A stretch of DNA of 6,323 nt from Oscillospiraceae bacterium. Its GTDB lineage: Bacteria > Bacillota > Clostridia > Oscillospirales > Ruminococcaceae. The translations under genes and the position numbers were made by a program. The notes beneath the pieces were generated by a model. That model did no database searches and had not been told where the DNA came from. It saw nothing but the letters and a program-made list of their open reading frames with translations. The stretch is taken from NCBI GenBank assembly GCA_017528675.1, contig JAFXOO010000502.1, positions 1 to 6,323 of the forward strand, read 5' to 3'. Positions 1 to 6,062 of this stretch are shown here, in pieces (within the stretch, counting starts at the first letter, position 1; the number at the start of each line of letters is the position of its first letter).

Positions 1-1841
1 GGCATATGGTATGCAGGCAGCTCCATGACAAACGGGGCAGGCTCGCCTGCGAACAGCTTTGTCTTTTTCAGCATGATGCCGGAGATGATGATCGCAGCCA
101 TGCCAATGAAATATGCGGAGACTGCGAACCACGGAGAGCCGCCGAAAATTGCACCGGAAATCATCGCAATAAACGGCAGCTTTGCGCCGCAGGGGATGAA
201 TGTTGTCGTGATGATCGTCATGCGGCGGTCACGCTCGTTTTCAATCGTGCGGCTCGCCATAATGCCGGGCACACCGCAGCCCGTGCCGACCAGCATCGGG
301 ATGAACGATTTGCCGGACAGACCGAATTTTCGGAATACTCTGTCAAGCACGAATGCAATGCGTGCCATATAACCGCAGGCTTCAAGGAATGCGAGCAGCA
401 AAAACAGTACCAGCATCTGCGGAACAAAGCCCAGCACTGCGCCGACACCGGCAACGATTCCGTCCAGAATCAATCCTTTCAGCCAGTCAGCAGTGCCGAC
501 CGCATCCAGACCGCTTTCAACCAGCGACGGAATGCTCGGCACGAATATGCCGTAATCCGCCGGATCGGGCTCCTCAAAGCCGTTTTCCTCGAAATACGCA
601 ACTGCCTCTTTGTAGGATACGCCAACGACTTCTTCCTCATCCGCACCGTCGGGCACAGACTCAAAATACACCGTCTTTTCAATCATTTCGAGTGTTTCTT
701 CATCTTCAATGGCAATAACCGCAGAATTCTCGCCGGTCACTGCCTTCATCTCTGCGAGAACGGCGTCTGCATCGAAATCCTCCGCCTCAGTGTCCAGCTC
801 ATAATAAGCGCTGACTGCATTTGCAGCATCCTCATATTCGCCGGCTTTCTCCTCATAATCCGCAGAGCCGATACCAAGCAGATGGAAGCCGTCACCGAAC
901 AGATTGTCATTCGTCCAGTCGGTTGCCCATGCGCCCGGCCCCATCATCGCAATCAGATAGACAAGGAACATGATTACCGCAAAGATCGGCAGACCGAGAA
1001 CACGGTTTGTCACGATTTTGTCGATCTTATCCGAAGCCGTCAGCTTGCCGGCACTATGCTTCTTGTAGCAGGCTTTCATGACGGATGTGATATAGATGTA
1101 TCGCTCATTTGTGATGATGCTCTCGGCATCGTCATCAAGTTCTTTTTCCGCCGCCGCAATATCCTGTTCAACGTGCTTCAGCGTTGCTTCGGGAATGCTC
1201 AGCTTTTCGAGCACCTTATCATCACGCTCGAAAATCTTGATCGCATACCAGCGCTGCTGCTCCTCCGCCAGATCGTGAACGACGGCTTCTTCAATATGTG
1301 CAATTGCGTGTTCAACCGGTCCGGAGAATGTGTGCTGCGGAATTGTTTTGGTATCTTTCGCCGCTTTGATTGCAGCCTCCGCTGCTTCCTGTACGCCGGT
1401 ACCTTTCAGTGCCGAGATTTCAATAATCTCACACCCAAGCTGACGGGACAGCTCCCTGGTATTGATCTTGTCGCCGTTTTTCCTGACGACATCCATCATG
1501 TTGATCGCAATGACAACCGGAATGCCAAGCTCGACAAGCTGCGTTGTCAGATAGAGATTGCGCTCCAGATTCGTTCCGTCAATGATGTTGAGGATCGCAT
1601 CGGGACGCTCACCGATCAGGTAGTTTCTGGCGACAACTTCCTCCAGCGTATACGGCGACAGTGAATAGATGCCAGGCAGGTCGGTGATCGTCACGCCATC
1701 GTGATTTTTGAGCTTGCCTTCTTTCTTTTCAACGGTGACGCCCGGCCAGTTTCCGACAAACTGATTTGAGCCGGTCAGTGCGTTGAACAGGGTGGTCTTG
1801 CCGGAATTAGGGTTTCCGGCAAGCGCAATGCGGATATCCAT
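1..1841 (-). CDS. feoB: Ferrous iron transport protein B (FeoB), 3' end cut off by window edge
   Basis: FeoB is the inner-membrane Fe(II) permease with an N-terminal GTP-binding domain. Translation gives 613 residues before the left edge. G1 is GNPNSGKT (9-16), followed by the FeoB-typical GNWPGVTVEKKEG, G3 DLPG (54-57), G4 NMMD (114-117) and G5 SAL (143-145). A helical cytoplasmic domain reaches about residue 270. A first membrane helix lies near 281-300. After a long acidic loop come the first Gate region with GCGVPG (521-526), RTIENERDRR (531-540) and FIPCGAKLP (548-556). The C-terminal membrane part is missing; most FeoBs run to roughly 650-850 residues. I chose the ATG at 1841 because AAGGA lies 9 bases upstream; the ATG at 1847 (adding MN) is only 3 bases from it. 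It is the last visible gene of the feoA-feoA-feoB operon, 51 bases after feoA, with a palindromic operator in that gap. Residues 326-433 form an unusual acidic insertion. The family call is very secure. Confidence 0.97.
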   Translation of the reverse strand, partial: MDIRIALAGNPNSGKTTLFNALTGSNQFVGNWPGVTVEKKEGKLKNHDGVTITDLPGIYSLSPYTLEEVVARNYLIGERPDAILNIIDGTNLERNLYLTTQLVELGIPVVIAINMMDVVRKNGDKINTRELSRQLGCEIIEISALKGTGVQEAAEAAIKAAKDTKTIPQHTFSGPVEHAIAHIEEAVVHDLAEEQQRWYAIKIFERDDKVLEKLSIPEATLKHVEQDIAAAEKELDDDAESIITNERYIYITSVMKACYKKHSAGKLTASDKIDKIVTNRVLGLPIFAVIMFLVYLIAMMGPGAWATDWTNDNLFGDGFHLLGIGSADYEEKAGEYEDAANAVSAYYELDTEAEDFDADAVLAEMKAVTGENSAVIAIEDEETLEMIEKTVYFESVPDGADEEEVVGVSYKEAVAYFEENGFEEPDPADYGIFVPSIPSLVESGLDAVGTADWLKGLILDGIVAGVGAVLGFVPQMLVLFLLLAFLEACGYMARIAFVLDRVFRKFGLSGKSFIPMLVGTGCGVPGIMASRTIENERDRRMTIITTTFIPCGAKLPFIAMISGAIFGGSPWFAVSAYFIGMAAIIISGIMLKKTKLFAGEPAPFVMELPAYHM

Positions 1842-1860
1842 ATTCATGCTTCCTTTCTGT

Positions 1861-1878
1861 GGTTAGATAAAACTAACC
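1861..1878. promoter_or_regulatory. Palindromic operator copy 3, between feoA and feoB
   Basis: GGTTAG-ATAAAA-CTAACC is a perfect 6-bp inverted repeat with a 6-bp spacer. It is the same arrangement as the two copies at the head of the operon. It lies in the 51-base gap between the second feoA and feoB, a few bases upstream of the feoB ribosome binding site at about 1851-1857. It could be a repressor site that blocks read-through or a weak internal promoter, or it could act in the mRNA as a small hairpin before feoB. I see no convincing promoter right upstream of it. The palindrome is seen directly; its function is inferred. Confidence 0.6.
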
Positions 1879-1892
1879 CATACTTATAAGAA

Positions 1893-2114
1893 TTATTCAA
1901 CCTCAATGAGTTCAGCATCCGCCTTACGGAGCGACAGTTCATAACCACGGACTGTCAGCTCGATCGGATCACCGAGCGGCGCAACCTTGCGCACATAGAC
2001 CTCCGTGCCTCGTGTGATGCCCATATCCATAATACGGCGTTTGATTGCGCCCTCACCATGCAGCTTTACGACCTTCGCTTTGCCGCCGATCGGGACTTCC
2101 CTGAGCGTTTTCAT
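1893..2114 (-). CDS. feoA: Ferrous iron transport protein A (FeoA), second copy
   Basis: This 73-residue protein is a complete FeoA, a small cytoplasmic SH3-like beta-barrel thought to assist FeoB in Fe(II) uptake. The diagnostic core is present: GEGAIKRRIMDMGITRGTEVYV (about 20-41), then KVAPLGDPIELTVRGYELSLRKADAELIEV to the end. The ATG at 2114 follows a strong GAGGAGGA with about 8 bases of spacing. An in-frame ATG at 2171 would start inside the preceding feoA and lacks such a site, so the longer reading is rejected. It begins 13 bases after the stop of the first feoA and ends 51 bases before feoB, which fits one transcript. Nothing is missing or truncated. Confidence 0.96.
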   Translation of the reverse strand: MKTLREVPIGGKAKVVKLHGEGAIKRRIMDMGITRGTEVYVRKVAPLGDPIELTVRGYELSLRKADAELIEVE

Positions 2115-2127
2115 CTGTAATTCCTCC

Positions 2128-2340
2128 TCACACCATGATTTTTCTTGCCATATCTGCGCCGATCGCAACACGGGATTCCTTGACTTTGACGATCACATTT
2201 TCACCGAGATTGCTGATGAGCGTGACCGTTTCACCGACGGTAAGCCCAAGATTTTCAAGATGTTGCTTCAATGCAGGATTCCCGCCGATTTTCCGGATGG
2301 TCAGCGGTGTGTTGGCATCTGCAAGACTGAGCGGCATCAT
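2128..2340 (-). CDS. feoA: FeoA-domain protein, first copy, head of the feo operon
   Basis: This 70-residue protein is a second, more divergent FeoA-type SH3-like domain. Residues such as IRKIGGNPALKQHLENLGLTVGETVTLISNLGENVIVKVKESRVAIGADMARKIMV match the FeoA pattern of a conserved NLGL/DMGI turn, a VxLI strand and a C-terminal RVAIGxxxAxKI segment. Clostridial feo operons often carry two FeoA units of differing type, and this one probably partners FeoB or modulates its assembly. Adjacent ATGs lie at 2340 and 2337; GAGG upstream is 5 bases from the first and 8 from the second, so the start is uncertain by one residue. It is the first gene after the operon promoter and is followed closely by the second feoA. 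Confidence 0.92.
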   Translation of the reverse strand: MMPLSLADANTPLTIRKIGGNPALKQHLENLGLTVGETVTLISNLGENVIVKVKESRVAIGADMARKIMV

Positions 2341-2355
2341 ACATTCCTCACTTTC

Positions 2356-2373
2356 TGTTAGCTGTGACTAACA
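2356..2373. promoter_or_regulatory. Palindromic operator copy 2, in the feo leader
   Basis: TGTTAG-CTGTGA-CTAACA is an inverted repeat with perfect 6-bp arms and a 6-bp spacer, one base per arm different from the other two copies. It lies between the predicted feo transcription start and the ribosome binding site of the first feoA. Its centre is 34 bp from that of the upstream copy, so a repressor dimer pair could occupy both. Function is inferred from repetition and position. Confidence 0.6.
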
Positions 2374-2389
2374 TAATACCATAATAAAC

Positions 2390-2407
2390 GGTTAGATTTC
2401 GCTAACC
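2390..2407. promoter_or_regulatory. Palindromic operator copy 1, at the feo transcription start
   Basis: GGTTAG-ATTTCG-CTAACC is a perfect 6-bp inverted repeat with a 6-bp spacer. It begins 7 bases downstream of the -10 box of the feo promoter, so it covers the predicted transcription start on the minus strand. That is a classic position for repression by polymerase exclusion. The half-site GGTTAG also occurs in DtxR/IdeR iron boxes, but the spacing here differs from the DtxR consensus, so the regulator family is not settled. Confidence 0.68.
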
Positions 2408-2413
2408 AAATTT

Positions 2414-2442
2414 ATTTTAGCACTTGCAGTTTGATTTGTCAA
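2414..2442 (-). promoter_or_regulatory. Sigma-A promoter of the feo operon
   Basis: On the minus strand TTGACA (2442-2437) and TAAAAT (2419-2414) are separated by exactly 17 bases. TGC precedes the -10 box, giving an extended -10. This is a near-consensus vegetative promoter, expected to be strong when not repressed. The start site would fall near 2407, inside operator copy 1. Confidence 0.85.
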
Positions 2443-2517
2443 GGCTTTCAGATGCAAAGAATGCAATTTCGTTGGATTTCATAGTATTTGCTTGCGCTGC
2501 TGCTGCTTTTTGTATCG

Positions 2518-2553
2518 TTTGACATGATTTACCCCCTGATTCCGCCTGTCAAA
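2518..2553. repeat. Inverted repeat containing two opposed TTGACA boxes
   Basis: TTTGACA (2518-2524) and TGTCAAA (2547-2553) are perfect 7-base inverted arms 22 bases apart. Each arm contains a consensus -35 hexamer, one per strand, but I find no acceptable -10 at the right distance on either strand. It may be a protein-binding site or chance. Confidence 0.3.
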
Positions 2554-2554
2554 A

Positions 2555-2656
2555 AAGTGCTGTTGCAGGGTTCGGGGCGGCAGCCCCGATCAGGGTGCAG
2601 GGGGCGAAGCCAACAACTTAAGGCAGCACCACCAGCTCTGTGCGGTGTTGCCTTAA
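2555..2656. repeat. GC-rich double hairpin block in the divergent intergenic region
   Basis: Two adjacent foldable units are present. The first closes with AAGT..TGTTG (2555-2565) against CAACA-ACTT (2611-2619) and contains a perfect 7-bp hairpin, TCGGGGC-GGCA-GCCCCGA (2572-2589). It also contains the phrase GGGGGCGAAGCC, of a style that recurs between genes in ruminococcal genomes. The second is a 13-bp stem, TTAAGGCAGCACC (2618-2630) with GGTGTTGCCTTAA (2644-2656), with one G-U pair and a 13-base loop. No T-run follows either stem on either strand, so they are not ordinary terminators. The block lies outside both flanking predicted transcripts. It could be a dispersed palindromic repeat or a small non-coding RNA; I cannot decide. 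Confidence 0.5.
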
Positions 2657-2686
2657 CAGCATAATTGATGATCGTGAGAGTCAAAT

Positions 2687-2719
2687 CCCTGCGTTATACG
2701 GGGACAGGGCTTTTCTTTT
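2687..2719 (+). terminator. Weak terminator-like hairpin upstream of the sigma promoter
   Basis: CCCTG (2687-2691) pairs with CAGGG (2705-2709) across a 13-base loop and is followed by CTTTTCTTTT. The T-rich tail suits a rho-independent terminator on the plus strand, but the stem is short and no plus-strand gene precedes it. It might insulate the sigma promoter from transcription coming from the hairpin block. Confidence 0.25.
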
Positions 2720-2737
2720 CAGGTGCTTGTCATGATC

Positions 2738-2766
2738 TTGCCTTTGCTGCTATCTTGTGATATAAT
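2738..2766 (+). promoter_or_regulatory. Sigma-A promoter of the sigma/anti-sigma operon
   Basis: TTGCCT (2738-2743) and TATAAT (2761-2766) are spaced by 17 bases, and TGA precedes the -10 box as an extended -10. Transcription would start near 2773, leaving a leader of roughly 85 bases before the GTG start at 2859. Confidence 0.75.
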
Positions 2767-2787
2767 TGAGAAAAAAAATGAAAAATA

Positions 2788-2816
2788 TGCAACCGAAGTA
2801 CTCAGTTTGGGTAGTA
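2788..2816 (+). promoter_or_regulatory. Possible ECF-type (autoregulatory) promoter
   Basis: TGCAACC (2788-2794), 16 bases, then GTAGTA (2811-2816) resembles the TGNAAC / CGT-like layout of Firmicute ECF promoters. It lies just upstream of the sigma factor gene, where ECF factors commonly activate themselves. The -10 match is loose, so this remains a hypothesis. Confidence 0.3.
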
Positions 2817-2858
2817 GTATAGTAGGAGCTTCTAATCACACATGAGAGGAGGGACATC

Positions 2859-3416
2859 GTGGAAGATCAGCAGATTATAGAAATGTATTTGGAACGCAAT
2901 GAAGATGCTGTTGCTCAAACTGAACGAAAATATACGAAATATTGTCGTTCAATAGCAATCCATATCCTGCATATCCCTGAAGATGCTGATGAAGCACTCA
3001 ATGACACCTGGCTTGCGGCCTGGAACAGCATCCCCCCACATATTCCCGAACGCCTGCAAACATTTCTCGGCAGGCTGACAAGAAATATCAGTTTGAAGCG
3101 TGTTCGCTCTGAGAAAGCAATGAAGCGTGGGGCAGATGAGGTAAGAGTCGTATTTGAAGAAGTTGCAGACTGGCTTCCATCCGATCAGGATGTTGAACAG
3201 CAGGTATCTGAACAGGCTCTGGCAGATGAGATCAATCGCTTTCTTGAAAGGATATCTGATATAGAACGAAATGTATTTGTCAGACGCTACTGGTATATGC
3301 AGTCCATTACAGAGATCGCTAAGTACCACAATTTTTCAGAAAGCAAAGTGAAATCCATGCTGTTCCGAATACGCAAAAAGCTCTATGACAGACTGAAAAA
3401 GGAGAATTATCTATGA
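2859..3416 (+). CDS. RNA polymerase sigma factor, sigma-70/ECF-like family
   Basis: This is a 185-residue sigma factor. Region 2 spans about 5-90, with the promoter-melting and core-binding segment around DADEALNDTWLAAWNSIPP (42-60), followed by FLGRLTRNISLKR. Region 4 spans about 134-180, with ERNVFVRRYWYMQSITEIAKYHNFSESKVKSMLFRIRKKL, a clear helix-turn-helix. There is no region 1.1 or 3, which fits an ECF-type factor of normal length. The start is GTG at 2859, preceded by AGGAGGG with 5 bases of spacing. The stop overlaps the start of the next gene by four bases (ATGA), so the two products are translationally coupled, as usual for a sigma factor and its membrane regulator. The stimulus it answers cannot be read from the sequence. 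The family call is secure; the exact ECF group is not assigned. Confidence 0.94.
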   Translation: MEDQQIIEMYLERNEDAVAQTERKYTKYCRSIAIHILHIPEDADEALNDTWLAAWNSIPPHIPERLQTFLGRLTRNISLKRVRSEKAMKRGADEVRVVFEEVADWLPSDQDVEQQVSEQALADEINRFLERISDIERNVFVRRYWYMQSITEIAKYHNFSESKVKSMLFRIRKKLYDRLKKENYL

Positions 3417-4426
3417 AAGCTGATACATTTTTGAATGCAGTCGGAATGATTGATGACCGTTATCTTGATGTCGATACACCACGAAAAGCGGTCACACATC
3501 GAAAATGGACAAAATGGATCGTTTCGGTTGCTGCTGCGGCAGCGCTGATCATTTGCCCTCTCCCTGCACTGACAGCATTTGGTGTCGATTCTGCGTACAA
3601 TGTTCTGTACCATATTGCTCCCTCTGTTGCACAGACATTCAAACCGGTACAGAAAACCTGTGAGGATCATGGGATTGAAATGACGGTGATCTCTGCTGAA
3701 CGCATTGGAAGTGAAGCGAGTGTATATCTTGCTATGCACGATACAACAGGTACTTGTCCTGATGGTGAATGGGATCTGTATGACAGCTATCACATCAACG
3801 TTCCCAGTGATATGACAGGTCATTGCAGTTTCTCGGAATATGATGCAGATACGCACACAGCGTATTTTGTGGTTCATCTGGAGACAATGGATGGCAGCAC
3901 GATGCCGGAAGGAAAGATAACATTCTCCGTTCAGGAGATGCTGCTGGGTAAGGAAGAAACAAATGCTGTGCTTGAAGCGATAGATATGAGCAGCATTCCG
4001 TATGAACCGCAGACCATGACTCTGAGCGAAATCAGTGGCGGTTCTTCCTATGATGAGCTTCCCGATCCCCAGGAGTATCGTTTTTTAATTCCTTCTAAAC
4101 AGGCAATCTGTACCCCGACAAAGGGTGTGTCCGTTGAAAGCATTGGCTACATTGACGGAACGCTGCATATTCTGACAAGATACGATGATATTCCGCACAC
4201 AGACAATCATGGGTATATTGAACTTGTAGATCAGAATGGGAATATGATCAGTGAAAAAACACAGATCAGCTTCTCATATTGGGATACAGCACACAGGGAC
4301 AGCTATACTGAGCAGATCATTCCCGTTTCCTACGATTTGCTTGAAGAATGCACGCTGCAAGGTAAATTTGTAACTGCGCAGGATTATACCTCAGGTGATT
4401 GGGAGATTACCTTTTCTTTGGAGTAA
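3413..4426 (+). CDS. Membrane-anchored DUF4179-like protein, probable anti-sigma factor
   Basis: This 337-residue protein has a short cytoplasmic head (about 1-34, ending in the basic stretch HRKWTK). One membrane helix, WIVSVAAAAALIICPLPALTAFG (35-57), precedes a large outside domain of about 280 residues. The outside domain opens with YNVLYHIAPSVAQTFKPVQKTCEDHGIEMTVISAERIGSEASVYLAM, a pattern I associate with DUF4179-type proteins encoded beside ECF sigma factors in Clostridia. The start overlaps the sigma stop as ATGA and has AGGAGA 8 bases upstream. By context the head would hold the sigma factor at the membrane until the outside domain senses a signal. No zinc-binding anti-sigma motif (HxxxCxxC) is visible, so the binding mode must differ from ZAS-type proteins. 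The role is inferred from topology and coupling. Confidence 0.85.
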   Translation: MKADTFLNAVGMIDDRYLDVDTPRKAVTHRKWTKWIVSVAAAAALIICPLPALTAFGVDSAYNVLYHIAPSVAQTFKPVQKTCEDHGIEMTVISAERIGSEASVYLAMHDTTGTCPDGEWDLYDSYHINVPSDMTGHCSFSEYDADTHTAYFVVHLETMDGSTMPEGKITFSVQEMLLGKEETNAVLEAIDMSSIPYEPQTMTLSEISGGSSYDELPDPQEYRFLIPSKQAICTPTKGVSVESIGYIDGTLHILTRYDDIPHTDNHGYIELVDQNGNMISEKTQISFSYWDTAHRDSYTEQIIPVSYDLLEECTLQGKFVTAQDYTSGDWEITFSLE

Positions 4427-4534
4427 GCCCCTCATAATCCAAAGTATATTGGCACACCGGTTTTTCGTTCCGCATAAGTCAGAATTGTGGAGCATGCCAC
4501 AACAGGCATAAGCCCTATTGAAACGAGTAACCGC

Positions 4535-4575
4535 AAGCTCTCGGAAACGCTCTGCAAGCGTTTCTGAGGGCTTTT
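4535..4575 (+). terminator. Rho-independent terminator of the sigma/anti-sigma operon
   Basis: A 17-base arm (4535-4551) pairs with 4557-4573 around the loop CTGCA. Fifteen positions are Watson-Crick and two are G-U on the plus strand. The 3' arm runs into TTTT (4572-4575). It lies about 110 bases after the stop of the anti-sigma gene and is the first strong terminator on that strand. Confidence 0.75.
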
Positions 4576-4660
4576 CCGTTTGCCAGACGGTCAAGCCCAT
4601 TGCGGTGAAGCTCTATCAAGAAGTATCTCCAAAACAGACAAATCAGCAGGCTATGAAAAT

Positions 4661-4687
4661 GAGGAACAGTTCATACGGCTGTTCCTC
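4661..4687 (-). terminator. Hairpin terminator downstream of the zinc-ribbon gene
   Basis: GAGGAACAG (4661-4669) and CTGTTCCTC (4679-4687) form a perfect 9-bp stem with a 9-base loop. On the minus strand it is followed by ATTTTCAT, and on the plus strand by TTTG, so the minus-strand direction fits better. It lies about 90 bases beyond the stop of the minus-strand gene. Confidence 0.65.
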
Positions 4688-4775
4688 TTTGAATGATGAT
4701 GATCTGCATGGACATAGGTTTGGACTATGCCTTTCCTCATTTGCATACCCATTGGGATGCTTGGTCAGAAGCTGC

Positions 4776-6062
4776 TCAGATCCTGATATCCGTGACGACC
4801 CATTCATTTTCTTCGATGGGATAGGCATTGCCGCAGTACGGGCAGGCTTTGACCTTTGCCGCATCGAAGCTCGCACCGCAGGACGGGCAGGAAACAGCCA
4901 TGATGGAAAATCCCAGCTCCGTGGGCTTTTTGATGACTTTCCGCAGTTTCATGCGGATTTTGTCAGACCTGCGAAGGACTTTACCGTTGTGGTAGTGCAG
5001 ACTGTCGGTATAAAATGTGAGCGATACATCGCAGACACCGTCCTTGATGCTGTATTTGTTCACGCCGGAATTATGGTAAGTAATATCCACGATCTCACGC
5101 AGTTTTTCCGGAATCGGTCTGTCACACTGGCAGATAGTCAGCTCCTGCGGATTCTGGCTGTAGAGCATGAGCTTCAGAAGCGACATGGACTTGTCACGGA
5201 AGTATTCTGTTGAAAAAGTGGGGTCGAGCGTATGCATCTTATGACAGAATAGCAGGGATTTCACCGCTTTACTGCCGCCTCGTGCATTCTTGCCCATCAG
5301 TTTTACTGAGCGGATTGAATTTACGATGAACCATGCACCGGCACCAAACATCACGCCGAGAATTGCGCTTGCCAGTATACCGGATGCGCATTCCATCAAA
5401 AGTGCAGGGCCCGTCAATGCTCCGGTGAAGGCTTTGAACAGCGTTGATACGATGAAGATCACCAGAACGAGACCGGTACAGACAAGGGCATATTTTGTGA
5501 TTTCCTTCGTGTCGAAGATCTTTTTGCCGTCTTCCTCTATGAAGAAATGCATCACCTTCGGATACAGCTCATCCATGAGGAATTTTGTGTTACAGGATTC
5601 ACATCCGGATTCGAGCTTTCCAAGCGTAGACGGCGCACCGCAGTTCGGACAGCACATCGCAGTAGCAGGAGAGGGAACGCCTCCCTGTTTTGGCTCCTGC
5701 ATGACAAGGGTCAGTCCACCTTCAGCGTCACTGTTGTAGATCTCCTTCTGGGCATCCCGGATGGTCGTGGTGAAATGCTTGCTGCTGCCAATGATAGAAT
5801 TCACAAAGACACTGTCACCGTAGGAAATCGCCCCAACATCGTGATGGCTCGATTCCGGTTTCCGGATCTGTATCTGCATCTCCAGCCCCAGTGACCGGAG
5901 CTTTTGTTTTTGCAGCTCCAGCGTGAAGCGTGTGTCCTGACTGGAAAGCTCAGGGGTTTTCCCATTGCTGTACCAGTCGGAAAGCTGTTTTGCAAAACGA
6001 TGATAATGCTTCTTCTTTTCATCTTTGTTTGAAAGGCTGGCATTTAATTCAAAGTTATCCAT
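4776..6062 (-). CDS. Double zinc-ribbon membrane protein with possible Tim44-like region, function unknown
   Basis: I do not recognise a named family for this 428-residue protein. Residues 1-130 are a soluble N-terminal part, charged at first and then beta-rich (MQIQIRKPE, GDSVFVNSIIGSS). A zinc ribbon follows with C138xxC141 and C154xxC157. Two membrane segments lie at about 191-213 and 226-250. Residues 274-390 begin DPTFSTEYFRDKSMSLLKLML, resembling the opening of Tim44-like/NTF2-type domains, which bind ligands or membranes. A second ribbon, C392xxC395 and C407xxC410, sits near the C-terminus. The ATG at 6062 is where valyl-tRNA synthetase similarity stops; AAGGA lies 4 bases upstream, but within ValS coding sequence, so native upstream DNA and the true start may be missing. 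The frame stays open to the right window edge, 515 codons in all. No partner gene is visible on this strand. A signalling or envelope role is only a guess. Confidence 0.8.
   Translation of the reverse strand: MDNFELNASLSNKDEKKKHYHRFAKQLSDWYSNGKTPELSSQDTRFTLELQKQKLRSLGLEMQIQIRKPESSHHDVGAISYGDSVFVNSIIGSSKHFTTTIRDAQKEIYNSDAEGGLTLVMQEPKQGGVPSPATAMCCPNCGAPSTLGKLESGCESCNTKFLMDELYPKVMHFFIEEDGKKIFDTKEITKYALVCTGLVLVIFIVSTLFKAFTGALTGPALLMECASGILASAILGVMFGAGAWFIVNSIRSVKLMGKNARGGSKAVKSLLFCHKMHTLDPTFSTEYFRDKSMSLLKLMLYSQNPQELTICQCDRPIPEKLREIVDITYHNSGVNKYSIKDGVCDVSLTFYTDSLHYHNGKVLRRSDKIRMKLRKVIKKPTELGFSIMAVSCPSCGASFDAAKVKACPYCGNAYPIEENEWVVTDIRI

Larger units (their letters stand above)
4427..4775. other. 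Convergent intergenic region, no gene recognised
   Basis: These 349 bases separate two converging genes. They hold a small palindrome, TTGTGG-AGCATG-CCACAA (4485-4502), a strong plus-strand terminator (4535-4575) and a hairpin that suits the minus-strand gene (4661-4687). Short open frames exist, but none has a ribosome binding site or a product I recognise. The stretch 4500-4660 has the look of an old mobile-element edge, but I can identify neither a gene nor terminal repeats. Confidence 0.6.

Noticed and set aside
6..1664. Open frame of 552 codons on the plus strand
   Set aside because: It lies antisense to FeoB, which has a full set of GTPase and Gate motifs. The plus frame is Cys/Arg/Asn-rich with no domain logic and is a by-product of FeoB codon bias.
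1861..2407. The feo palindromes as Fur boxes or exact DtxR boxes
   Set aside because: The Fur box (GATAATGATAATCATTATC-like) is absent. DtxR boxes share the GGTTAG half but place the arms much closer together.
2555..2656. Intergenic hairpins as a riboswitch for the sigma or feo operon
   Set aside because: Neither predicted transcript includes them and no known riboswitch core is visible.
3407..3877. Open frame of 156 codons on the minus strand
   Set aside because: Antisense to the anti-sigma gene, no ribosome binding site and a low-logic composition.
4518..5213. Open frame of 231 codons on the plus strand
   Set aside because: Most of it is antisense to the zinc-ribbon gene, it runs through the terminator hairpin, and it has no ribosome binding site. 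The product is not recognisable.
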